Shown here piece after piece: positions 1 through 7,148 of a stretch of DNA of 13,352 nt. Source of the DNA: Caryophanales bacterium UBA6879 (GTDB lineage Bacteria > Bacillota_I > Bacilli_A > RFN20 > CAG-288). The notes beneath the pieces are model-generated. The model ran no database searches. It was not told where the DNA came from and saw only the letters and a list, made by a program, of their open reading frames with translations. Each line of letters starts with the position of its first letter. Within the stretch, counting starts at the first letter, position 1. Location of the stretch: positions 1-13,352 of the forward strand of contig DKCH01000033.1 in the NCBI GenBank assembly GCA_002449135.1. The letters run 5' to 3'. Made by a program: the position numbers and the translations under genes.

Positions 1-111
1 GCAGCCGGTTTTTTTGTGGTTAAATGTATTAATAAATTAATATATATATAGGCTATTAATCTATTAATGTATTTAATTAATTTATTCTTTATTTTTTAAA
101 ATTTCTATCAT
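1..111. other. AT-rich intergenic stretch with short repeats
   Basis: No coding region is visible here. The first bases (gcagccgg followed by seven T) look like the 3' arm and U-tail of an intrinsic terminator whose 5' arm lies outside the window. The rest is almost pure A/T. It contains a tandem 8-bp repeat ctattaat (53-60 and 61-68), a direct repeat aatgtatt (23-30 and 66-73), and an 11-bp inverted repeat (31-41 against 76-86). In sequence this AT-rich, such repeats carry little meaning. Confidence 0.4.
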
Positions 112-161
112 AAAAAAATACCCTTTTAAATATTTATTTATTTCTATCTAAAGGGTATTTT
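112..161 (-). terminator. Intrinsic terminator of the ABC exporter gene
   Basis: Positions 115-126 and 150-161 form a perfect 12-bp inverted repeat with core AAATACCCTTT, around an AT-rich 23-base loop. Read on the minus strand, the second arm runs into seven T (complement of 112-118). The hairpin lies three bases beyond the stop codon of the minus-strand ABC gene. The long loop is unusual, but stem, tail and position fit a Rho-independent terminator. Confidence 0.75.
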
Positions 162-164
162 ATT

Positions 165-2567
165 TTAATCATCTAATTTCATTGCTTTTACTGGTTTTAA
201 GCTAGCAATTGAATATGATGGTATAAATGAAGATAATAAGGATAAGATGAATGCTAGAGCAAAGATAATAAGTATTTGTATGTAACTAAAGAATATTATT
301 CCTAATGGAACAGCTAATAAATTCATTAATGCTGTATTTACTATTCCTGTTAAATAATAAGTTAATATTGTAGAAATTACAAAGTTTACTGCACCTATTA
401 TTAAGGCCTCTAAGGCAAAGATTTCGAATACATCTAAACTTGTTGCCCCTAAAGCTTTTAAGACCCCTATTTCTCTTGATTTAAAGGAGACTGAGGTATA
501 AAGATAATTTGTTGTAATTAAGACTGATATTATACCTAAGGAGACTGCTATATACATTGCTATCTTTGTAAGGCTTGTAATGTTTGTTTCAAATTTTTCT
601 CCAATAATATCGTTTGTTAATGTTGAATCTATTACATAGCGTTTATAGTTAGATGAATCATTCTTATCTGTTTTAAAATATGTTCTAGTAAAATCAAATA
701 AGGTATTCATTGTTTTAGTGGATATAGTAGGTACTAATATTGAATATAAAGGATTATTTTTATTAAAACCAGGTAAATAATAATTGGATAATTTATTGTT
801 AATAAATTCATTACTTACGAAGGTTGTAAATGATACGCCTGTTTTAATATATTCTTTAAGAATTGAATTTTTGGAAAGATCTAAGGGGTTAGCATCGACT
901 TTTTCATCATCGAAAGCTAATTTAATATCTGTATATTCAATGTTTTGTTTTAAGACACCTGTTATTGTATATGAATGAGTATAATTAGTATCATTTTTAT
1001 CTAATGTCTTATCTGTATTTGAAGTATATATTTTTTTGTTAATAATATCTTCATAGTTATTAAGATCATTTAATTTTGTTCCATCAGCTAATAAGATTCC
1101 TGATTGTTTATACATTTGGAAAGTGTAATCACTAATTACTATTTCATTTTCTTTTTTTGGATATTCACCAATAAGTGAATAGTTATATATTGCTAATTTA
1201 TCTTTATTTGGTAAACAAGCTACTGTGTTAAAACTTTTTTCTGGAAAATAAGCATAATTTCTTTTTGAAGTATCTGCTAGAGAATACTGATCTAGGTTGA
1301 AACTATGAGCGCGATAAACTGGAATTGTTGATTCAAATTTTGAATTTATATTATTTAAATCATTTATGGAAAGATCTATTCGTATTTTACCTGGTAAACC
1401 AGTATTATCTTCTTTTTCATAAAGTGTCTTTTTAAGAGCGTAGGTTGGTGGTTGATAAATTTGTGCTGATGATGCAAATGTTGAACCTTCATCATATGTT
1501 GATAAAGTTGAAACAACACCTAATAAAGAAAAGGCTAAGATAGATAAGATAAAGGTCATTCCTAATCTTATACGATTGTGTTTTAAAGTGGAGAATCCCA
1601 TTTTTAGTTTTGTTTTTAATGTAAGGTGAGATTTAATGGGTTGATAATTAATATTATTATCTTCTTGTATGTTTTTAGTATTTTCAAAGTTGTAAGGTAA
1701 AGTATTTAAATTATCATTAACAGTTAAATCATCAGGAAGGTTTATCTCTTTTTTATAAGCGAGGTATAAAGGATTATTGTTAGCTAGTTTTTGTATTTGA
1801 TTTTTTTCAACTTCTGTAATGTTTTCTATGTTGTTAATTTTTAGTAAACCATCAGAAATTTTTTGAATGTTATCTTTGCTTTGTTTTTCATTTTTTAGAC
1901 GTGAGTAATCTGCTACTACTTGGCCTTTATCTATTGTAATTATTCGATCGGCATAGCGTTTTGCCATATTGTTAGCATGAGTTACTGTTATTATTAAATG
2001 TTCTTTAGAAAGAGATTTTAAAAGGTCAAAGATTTCTACTGAGGTTTGATAATCTAATGCACCTGTTGGTTCATCGGCTAGAATAATTTTTGGCTTTTTA
2101 ATTAGGGCACGCGCAATAGCTATTCTTTGAAGTTGTCCTCCAGAAAGCTGACTAGGTTTTCTATCCTTGTATTCAAGCATATTAACTTTTGTAAGGAGCT
2201 TATCTATTTCTTCTTCATTAGCTTTTTTCTTTTGTAATTCTAAGGCTAAAGCGATGTTTTCTTTTACTGTTAAATCTGAAATAACATTATAAGATTGAAA
2301 AATAAATCCTAAATAAAAGTTACGGTAAGAATCCATTTCACTAGCTTTAAAATCTTTAATTGAGCGGTTAAAAACTTTTATATCCCCTTCTTCAAATGAG
2401 TCTAAACCACCAATTAAATGTAATAAAGTTGATTTTCCTGAGCCGGATTTACCAATAATAAAGACCATTCCATGATCTTTAAAGTTTAGGTTAATGTGAT
2501 TTAAAGCGATAATTTCTTTCTTTTTTTCGCTTTGATATTTTTTTACTAAGTTTTTAATTTCTATCAT
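165..2567 (-). CDS. MacB-like ABC exporter, fused ATPase and FtsX-type permease
   Basis: An 800-residue ABC transporter in one polypeptide. The ATPase domain (about 1-220) has Walker A at 39-47 (GKSGSGKST), Q-loop Gln91, signature LSGGQ at 141-145, Walker B with catalytic Glu166, D-loop GALD 169-172 and switch His197, all intact. A charged, Asn-rich linker (about 225-320) leads to TM1 (about 337-358). A large, presumably extracellular domain (about 360-660) follows, then TM2 to TM4 (about 669-693, 713-739, 753-782) with the FtsX-type motif SREIGVLKALGA at 697-708. This is MacB topology, so the active form is expected to be a homodimer that does mechanical work on an envelope substrate rather than classical transmembrane transport. 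The substrate is unknown; relatives handle peptides, antibiotics or lipoproteins. The ribosome binding site is weak (AAAAAAGA), but the start matches the usual N-terminus. It is divergent from two lipoprotein genes, possible partners (inference). Confidence 0.9.
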   Translation of the reverse strand: MIEIKNLVKKYQSEKKKEIIALNHINLNFKDHGMVFIIGKSGSGKSTLLHLIGGLDSFEEGDIKVFNRSIKDFKASEMDSYRNFYLGFIFQSYNVISDLTVKENIALALELQKKKANEEEIDKLLTKVNMLEYKDRKPSQLSGGQLQRIAIARALIKKPKIILADEPTGALDYQTSVEIFDLLKSLSKEHLIITVTHANNMAKRYADRIITIDKGQVVADYSRLKNEKQSKDNIQKISDGLLKINNIENITEVEKNQIQKLANNNPLYLAYKKEINLPDDLTVNDNLNTLPYNFENTKNIQEDNNINYQPIKSHLTLKTKLKMGFSTLKHNRIRLGMTFILSILAFSLLGVVSTLSTYDEGSTFASSAQIYQPPTYALKKTLYEKEDNTGLPGKIRIDLSINDLNNINSKFESTIPVYRAHSFNLDQYSLADTSKRNYAYFPEKSFNTVACLPNKDKLAIYNYSLIGEYPKKENEIVISDYTFQMYKQSGILLADGTKLNDLNNYEDIINKKIYTSNTDKTLDKNDTNYTHSYTITGVLKQNIEYTDIKLAFDDEKVDANPLDLSKNSILKEYIKTGVSFTTFVSNEFINNKLSNYYLPGFNKNNPLYSILVPTISTKTMNTLFDFTRTYFKTDKNDSSNYKRYVIDSTLTNDIIGEKFETNITSLTKIAMYIAVSLGIISVLITTNYLYTSVSFKSREIGVLKALGATSLDVFEIFALEALIIGAVNFVISTILTYYLTGIVNTALMNLLAVPLGIIFFSYIQILIIFALAFILSLLSSFIPSYSIASLKPVKAMKLDD

Positions 2568-2630
2568 ATCTTTTTTATTTTAACATTTTTTATATTTTTA
2601 ATTTGTACAAAAGGGGGAAGGTGTCATAAT

Positions 2631-2696
2631 ATTTAACTATTAAATTGGACTTTTTTTGTAAATAAGGGTATCTTATGTTGAATGATTTTTATCATT
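2631..2696 (+). promoter_or_regulatory. Candidate promoter flanked by two dyads
   Basis: A possible sigma-A promoter for the first lipoprotein gene is TTGGAC (2645-2650), 18 bases, TATCTT (2669-2674). A perfect dyad ATTTAA-CTA-TTAAAT (2631-2645) abuts the -35, and a second, AATGAT-TTTT-ATCATT (2681-2696), lies just past the predicted start of transcription. An alternative promoter is TTGTAC (2603-2608), 16 bases, CATAAT (2625-2630). None is close to consensus in both boxes. I found no convincing promoter for the divergent ABC gene in this 165-base gap. Confidence 0.35.
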
Positions 2697-2732
2697 TGTT
2701 TTTGATTTATATAATTAAAGGAGAAATTACAT

Positions 2733-3731
2733 ATGAGAAAAAAATTATTTTTAAACTTATCACTTACTTCTTTAGTCTTGTTTACTTTAGCTAGTTGTAA
2801 TAATCAAACTAGCAATAACAATATAGATAGTAGTGAAGCATTAAAAGCTAGTGCTACTTATGGTGAATTTAATGGGGGAGAAGCCCCTGATGATTATAAA
2901 AATATCTCATTATCAAATTTAAATGATATGAAAGATATTTATTTCTTAGTTAATCATAAAATGGCTAATTCTAATTATTATTCTTATTCTTATGGCACTG
3001 CTATTGCTAGTGGTTTATATAAGCAAGATATTGTTGCTAATGTGGTAAATAAGGGAAAATTGTCTTTTTCACAAACTTATACAAAAGGAGAGTTTTTAAA
3101 TGGTGGAGGGGCTATTTCTAGTATTTTAAAACTTTCTTTATCAAATGCTTCCATGTCTTTTGAAGATGCTTCTATTAATAGATATCTTTATAGAGGATTA
3201 GAAAATAATGGTACTGTTGATGTTGATTTAGAAAAGAAGACTGGAAGTGCTAGTGGATTTACTGAAGTGGAAAGTAGTTCTACTAGAAATGGTTTTAAGT
3301 CTATTGTTGGTCATGATTTATTTAATATTACTAATTATGAAGTAATTAATTTAAATTCTATTATTAATGTTACTCCTATTTCTGGTGATGAAGTTTCTGG
3401 ATATGTTTATGAATTTAGTTTTACTACTTCTGGAGATAGCAGTACTGATGCGAGTTATTATTATAAAAAACAGCAAAAATTAATGCTTGGTAATTTATCA
3501 CAAATGGTAGATATTAACATTAAAGAATTAAAGACTACTTTATATTTTAATAGTGATTGGACTTTAACTAAGACTGAAACTTCTGAAACTTATGATGTTA
3601 CTTTAGCAAATACAAGTATTAGTTCTGTTAAAACTAGTTTAACTAATGAATATTATCTTTTTGATGAAGAAATTCCTGATAGTCAATTACAGGCTAGTTA
3701 TACTAAGGCTTCTAGTGAAATGTTAGCTTAA
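2733..3731 (+). CDS. Predicted lipoprotein of unknown family
   Basis: A 332-residue protein with a lipoprotein signal peptide: basic MRKK, a hydrophobic stretch, and lipobox LASC ending at Cys22. It should be lipidated at Cys22 and held on the outer face of the membrane. A short Asn/Ser-rich linker follows. The rest is polar, rich in Ser, Thr, Asn and Tyr, with alternating hydrophobic residues suggesting mostly beta structure; there are no further membrane segments. I recognise no enzyme motif or solute-binding family. The start is supported by AAAGGAG at 2717-2723, nine bases upstream. A second lipoprotein gene begins 75 bases downstream with no strong terminator between, so read-through is likely. 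The divergent MacB-like exporter suggests an envelope role (inference). Codon use resembles its neighbours. Confidence 0.8.
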   Translation: MRKKLFLNLSLTSLVLFTLASCNNQTSNNNIDSSEALKASATYGEFNGGEAPDDYKNISLSNLNDMKDIYFLVNHKMANSNYYSYSYGTAIASGLYKQDIVANVVNKGKLSFSQTYTKGEFLNGGGAISSILKLSLSNASMSFEDASINRYLYRGLENNGTVDVDLEKKTGSASGFTEVESSSTRNGFKSIVGHDLFNITNYEVINLNSIINVTPISGDEVSGYVYEFSFTTSGDSSTDASYYYKKQQKLMLGNLSQMVDINIKELKTTLYFNSDWTLTKTETSETYDVTLANTSISSVKTSLTNEYYLFDEEIPDSQLQASYTKASSEMLA

Positions 3732-3732
3732 T

Positions 3733-3760
3733 TTGACATACAAACTATATTGTCTATTTT
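3733..3760 (+). promoter_or_regulatory. Candidate internal promoter for the second lipoprotein
   Basis: TTGACA (3733-3738), a perfect -35 hexamer, begins directly after the upstream stop codon. It is followed after 16 bases by TATTTT (3755-3760, four of six matches to the -10 consensus). This would let the second lipoprotein gene be expressed separately from the first. Confidence 0.45.
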
Positions 3761-3806
3761 TTTAAAAATGTTTAAGGATAAAATAAAATTGTAATGGAGG
3801 AAAATT

Positions 3807-6221
3807 ATGAAAAAAATTAAAATATTAACTATATTAATGACTTCAAGCATGATTTTAGTTGGCTGTAATGAAAATAAGGTTTCTACTACTTCTAGTATTA
3901 GTAGTGAAGACTTATCTTCTAATGTAACTTCTTCTAATAGTAATAGTTCAACTTCTTCTGAACAAGTTGTTTATAAGAATGTTAATAAAAAAGGAAAAGT
4001 TGGATTATATGCTAATTTAGGAACTATTGGTAACATTATTTTTGGTGAAAGTGGACCAATAAGTTTTCATGCTCCTTTAGATGTTAATTATACTTTGGCT
4101 GATGGAAAAATTGATTTAAGTAATAATTTTAATCTTTCAGTTGATCCATCTAAGGGTTTTGCATATAAAAATGGCGATACTGAAGTTTCTGAAGCAGATG
4201 CGGCTTTAGAAAATGTGAAAAGTATTGGAAAAATTTATAATATTCCAGATAGTCAGTTGTTTGGATTAATGGTTGCTCCTATGCTACCTGCTTCAGTTAA
4301 GGATGCTTTAAATAATTTACCTAGTGAATATTCTTATGCAAGAAAACATTTTGCTACTTATAAGGATCTAACTAAGGAGACTATTAGTCAAGCTAGTGAA
4401 CCTATTTCTTATACTAAAATAGGTAATAAAAATTATTATTCTGTCACTTCAAATAGCGATAAATTAGCTGCTAATAATTCTTATTCTGCTTTAAGAGCTT
4501 TTTCTTATTCTGAATCTTCTTCATCTACTTCTATTGATATTAAATCTTTAGTAGCGATGATTTCTAATTTCCTTAGTTCTGTTGATTTAGATAAAATTGA
4601 TATTTTGGGATTATTAAATAATATACTTCCTGATTTTGATGTTGATTTAGGAACTGTTCCAGGTGCTTCTACATTATCTACTTTATTATATGTTTTAGCT
4701 GATGGCTTACATATTAGTAAAAAGACTGAGACTAAAGATGATGGTGTTTATACTACTTATTCTTTGGCTTTAAATGATACTGCTAAGCAAAAAATTAATC
4801 AAATAATAGCTAATTTACTTAATAGCTTATTAGCAAGTGCAGGTGAGATGGCAAGTTTTGTTAAAGGTATGCTTCCAAATTCTTTAGGAAACCTTAGCTT
4901 AAGTGCTACTTTCTATACTGATACTACAACTAGTTTAAGCAACTTTAATTTTGATTTAGGCTTATTAGGTGAAAGTGATGAAACTAGTATGAATATTTCT
5001 TTAGGATTAGATTTAGATAATACTGAAACTGAACTTTCTAATGATTATTTTGTTACTTTAGGTAAGCAAATGGATACTTATACTACTATTGATAATCAAT
5101 TTGAGGAAATCTATTCTTTATTAAAGAAATATAATAATTTTAATGCAAAGAATAGTGAAAATTATGTATCATATTCAGAAAATTATTCTAATGTTGATTT
5201 AAACAATTTAGAAGCTTATGCTAGCGATATTAGTAAAGTTAAGGAATTAATTTCTAATGCTAATAACGATGTTAAATATATGTTAGGTGATATTGATTTA
5301 TCTAAGGATTATAAGGCTTTAGATGAAGCAAATATAGATAAAATAAAAAAGGCAGTTGCGGCTATTAAATTACCTGAAGGTGGATTAACTCCTGATAATA
5401 TTGCTGAGACTTTTGCACCAAAGAGCACTGGACTTGTACCTTTACCTTTACTTCCTGATCATGTTAATTTGGTTGATTTACAAAATTTCCAAGCTGGTTT
5501 AGCTAAATTAGGAAGAACAGATATTGTTGATAGTTTAAAGACTTTTGATTCAGATGCTTTAAATAAATGGAATGAATATAAAAAGACCTTTGATAATGAT
5601 GCTAAAGCATTAAGTAACAAGGAAGTTACTTTAGAGCAAATTAAAGCATTTAATGATTTTGCTACTAATACTGATAAATATCCATATGGTAAAGCTGAGG
5701 TCTCATCATATGAAAAATATTTAAGTGCTGATACTGCTAAAAAGGTTAATGATATAATTTCTACTACTAATAATAGTAGGTATTTAAGTGATTTAGCTAT
5801 TGGTATATCTAACTATCTTGGTGGTAAAAAAGTTGAAGTAAAAGAATTTAGCTCTAAACTTGAAAATGCTAAAAGCTATTTAGATATTCTTTTTGAAGAT
5901 ACTACTAAAATTGATTCTATTAAGGCTTCTACTACTTTTGATGATGATGTTTCATTAAATATTAGTTTGAGTTTAAAGGATTTTGCTTCTCAGTTAAATA
6001 GCCAAGCTAAAGAATTGTTTAAATTAGATGTTAATAATGCAGAACAAGAAGAGAAAATTAAAGATGGTATTGCTAGCTTAAAAGATAAGATTTCATTAGT
6101 AGAGAACCTAACTAAGTTATATACAACTTATGAAGCTGATCAATTTACAAGTGAAACTACACAAATTGTTAGTGGATTAGAGCAATATATTACTTATGGT
6201 AAAACATCTACTAGTAAGTAA
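3807..6221 (+). CDS. Large predicted lipoprotein of unknown family
   Basis: An 804-residue protein with a lipoprotein signal peptide (MKKIK, hydrophobic core, lipobox LVGC with Cys20). A low-complexity Ser/Thr/Asn spacer (about 21-55) probably lifts the folded part off the membrane. From about 58 to 430 the sequence is rich in beta-like Ser/Thr/Asp/Leu stretches, with a hydrophobic helical patch near 330-360. From about 430 to the end it is mainly charged and helical, with a proline-rich break near 540. There is no second membrane anchor, no sortase motif, no metal- or nucleotide-binding signature, and no family I can name. The start has GGAGG at 3796-3800, six bases upstream. A strong terminator 22 bases past the stop ends the two-lipoprotein unit. 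It could be a surface-binding or transporter-associated protein, but the sequence alone does not say. Confidence 0.8.
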   Translation: MKKIKILTILMTSSMILVGCNENKVSTTSSISSEDLSSNVTSSNSNSSTSSEQVVYKNVNKKGKVGLYANLGTIGNIIFGESGPISFHAPLDVNYTLADGKIDLSNNFNLSVDPSKGFAYKNGDTEVSEADAALENVKSIGKIYNIPDSQLFGLMVAPMLPASVKDALNNLPSEYSYARKHFATYKDLTKETISQASEPISYTKIGNKNYYSVTSNSDKLAANNSYSALRAFSYSESSSSTSIDIKSLVAMISNFLSSVDLDKIDILGLLNNILPDFDVDLGTVPGASTLSTLLYVLADGLHISKKTETKDDGVYTTYSLALNDTAKQKINQIIANLLNSLLASAGEMASFVKGMLPNSLGNLSLSATFYTDTTTSLSNFNFDLGLLGESDETSMNISLGLDLDNTETELSNDYFVTLGKQMDTYTTIDNQFEEIYSLLKKYNNFNAKNSENYVSYSENYSNVDLNNLEAYASDISKVKELISNANNDVKYMLGDIDLSKDYKALDEANIDKIKKAVAAIKLPEGGLTPDNIAETFAPKSTGLVPLPLLPDHVNLVDLQNFQAGLAKLGRTDIVDSLKTFDSDALNKWNEYKKTFDNDAKALSNKEVTLEQIKAFNDFATNTDKYPYGKAEVSSYEKYLSADTAKKVNDIISTTNNSRYLSDLAIGISNYLGGKKVEVKEFSSKLENAKSYLDILFEDTTKIDSIKASTTFDDDVSLNISLSLKDFASQLNSQAKELFKLDVNNAEQEEKIKDGIASLKDKISLVENLTKLYTTYEADQFTSETTQIVSGLEQYITYGKTSTSK

Positions 6222-6242
6222 TATCTAATTAGTTAAAAGTAA

Positions 6243-6270
6243 AAAAAGAGGATGGAAACACCCTCTTTTT
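6243..6270 (+). terminator. Intrinsic terminator after the lipoprotein genes
   Basis: AAAAAGAGG (6243-6251) pairs perfectly with CCTCTTTTT (6262-6270), a 9-bp stem around a 10-base loop, ending in five T. It lies 22 bases past the large lipoprotein gene. An ATG in its loop (6252) opens the following reading frame, but that ATG has no ribosome binding site and is not a credible start. Confidence 0.85.
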
Positions 6271-6298
6271 ATGTTAAAAAGATTATCCTTGTTATTAA

Positions 6299-6307
6299 TG
6301 ATATAAT
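6299..6307 (+). promoter_or_regulatory. Extended -10 promoter of the small membrane protein gene
   Basis: TGATATAAT gives a consensus -10 hexamer (6302-6307) with the upstream TG of an extended -10 element. No good -35 is present at the right distance, as is common for such promoters. Transcription would start near 6314, just before the ribosome binding site at 6317-6321. Confidence 0.6.
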
Positions 6308-6329
6308 AATGTGGTTAGGAGAAATGATT

Positions 6330-6656
6330 ATGTTAGACTTTAAAAATTATAATGAATGGAGAAAGACTGACATTACTAATTTATTTGGCTTTATTTTAGT
6401 TATTGTTTTTATTGTTCTTTCTTTTGTTCCTTTAGTGCATACTAAAGAGGGTGTTATAAGTTCTGTTATTAATTTTTATGGATTAAATTCAATTTATGCT
6501 TTTGTATATTATGCAGTAACTTTAGTTTATTTAGGTGTTGGTCTTTTTGGTGGATTTAAAAATTTTAAACCACAAAATGTATTTTCAATTTCTTTTTTTG
6601 CTATAACAATTTCATTAATTGTTTTTGTTGTTTTATTGATGGTTATTGCTTTATAA
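6330..6656 (+). CDS. Small three-helix membrane protein, function unknown
   Basis: A 108-residue protein with a short polar N-terminus (MLDFKNYNEWRK) and three predicted membrane helices at about 18-36, 54-75 and 84-108. The last helix runs to the C-terminus. The open frame extends upstream to ATG 6252, but that codon sits in the loop of a terminator and upstream of the predicted promoter. AGGAG at 6317-6321 is eight bases before ATG 6330 and only two before ATG 6324, so 6330 is chosen. No family is recognised. It stands alone between two transcription units and shares no visible link with either neighbour. Confidence 0.7.
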   Translation: MLDFKNYNEWRKTDITNLFGFILVIVFIVLSFVPLVHTKEGVISSVINFYGLNSIYAFVYYAVTLVYLGVGLFGGFKNFKPQNVFSISFFAITISLIVFVVLLMVIAL

Positions 6657-6688
6657 TATAATATTAATTTATTTTATAAGCACTAAAC

Positions 6689-6717
6689 TTGATATTTTTT
6701 CCTTTAATCTATATAAT
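6689..6717 (+). promoter_or_regulatory. Sigma-A promoter of asp23-fakA
   Basis: TTGATA (6689-6694), a 17-base spacer and TATAAT (6712-6717): five of six and six of six matches to consensus at ideal spacing. It is the best promoter in the window. Transcription should start near 6724, giving a leader of about 50 bases before asp23. Confidence 0.8.
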
Positions 6718-6725
6718 ACTTTTGT

Positions 6726-6742
6726 TATATCTCAAAGATATA
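6726..6742 (+). promoter_or_regulatory. Hairpin at the 5' end of the asp23-fakA leader
   Basis: TATATCT (6726-6732) and AGATATA (6736-6742) form a perfect 7-bp inverted repeat around CAA. It lies immediately after the predicted transcription start. It could be an operator dyad or a 5'-protecting RNA hairpin. The stem is too A/U-rich and lacks an adequate U-tail to be a convincing attenuator. Confidence 0.35.
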
Positions 6743-6774
6743 TAGTTTTTGTTAGTTAAATATTTGGAGGAAAA

Positions 6775-7125
6775 ATGTTAATTGATAAAAAAACCAATTA
6801 TGGAAAAATAAATATCTCATTAGACGCTATAGCTTCTATTGTTGGAGAATCAATTAAAAATGTCTTTGGTGTTGTTGGCTTGGGTTCAAAACGTACATTA
6901 CAAGATAACCTCAATGTTTTATTTAACAAGGAAACTTACAAAGATGGTGTTGTAGTTAAAAAAGAGAAGGACAAGTATATTGTCGATATTTATGTTGTTT
7001 TATCTTATGGTGTTAAAGTTAGTGAGGTTTTATCCGAATTAGTGGAACAAGTAAGATATAATTTACAAAAAGCTTTTGATGTGAAGTTTAAAACAATCAA
7101 TTGCTATGTACAAGATATTCAATAA
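6775..7125 (+). CDS. yloU: Asp23/Gls24 family envelope stress protein (YloU-like)
   Basis: A 116-residue protein of the Asp23/Gls24 family, close in length to B. subtilis YloU. The N-terminal part (YGKINISLDAIASIVG, then VFGVVGLG) and the later block YGVKVSEVLSELVEQVRYNL are the conserved family segments. It has no signal peptide or membrane helix; family members are cytoplasmic and, in S. aureus, Asp23 is recruited to the membrane by a partner. The biochemical role of YloU is not settled. GGAGG at 6766-6770 fixes the start. fakA follows after 23 bases with no terminator, the gene order conserved in many Bacillota, so the two are co-transcribed from the promoter at 6689-6717. Confidence 0.9.
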   Translation: MLIDKKTNYGKINISLDAIASIVGESIKNVFGVVGLGSKRTLQDNLNVLFNKETYKDGVVVKKEKDKYIVDIYVVLSYGVKVSEVLSELVEQVRYNLQKAFDVKFKTINCYVQDIQ

Positions 7126-7148
7126 CTTCTCTTAGTGAGGAAAGTAAA

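Noticed and set aside
1..111. Inverted and tandem AT repeats as a mobile element end, attachment site or origin
   Set aside because: The repeats are short and purely A/T, with no transposase, integrase, DnaA-box cluster or target duplication.
784..978. Plus-strand open frame of 64 codons
   Set aside because: It lies wholly inside the well-supported minus-strand ABC exporter gene, has no convincing ribosome binding site and resembles no protein.
2710..2715. Consensus TATAAT just before the first lipoprotein gene
   Set aside because: Transcription would start inside or next to the ribosome binding site at 2717-2723, leaving it too close to the 5' end, and no matching -35 is present.
2675..2794. 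39-codon open frame overlapping the start of the first lipoprotein gene, with AAGGG upstream (possible leader peptide)
   Set aside because: Its AAGGG overlaps the candidate promoter, its second half is an out-of-frame reading of the lipoprotein signal peptide, and it ends in TAG, unlike the other genes here.
3741..3760. Small hairpin ACAA/TTGT followed by T-rich sequence between the lipoprotein genes
   Set aside because: A 4-bp A/U-rich stem is too weak for a terminator; the T-rich part is better explained as the -10 region.
7101..7148. Extension of fakA upstream to ATG 7101 inside asp23
   Set aside because: No ribosome binding site there, while ATG 7149 has a good one and gives the conserved FakA N-terminus.
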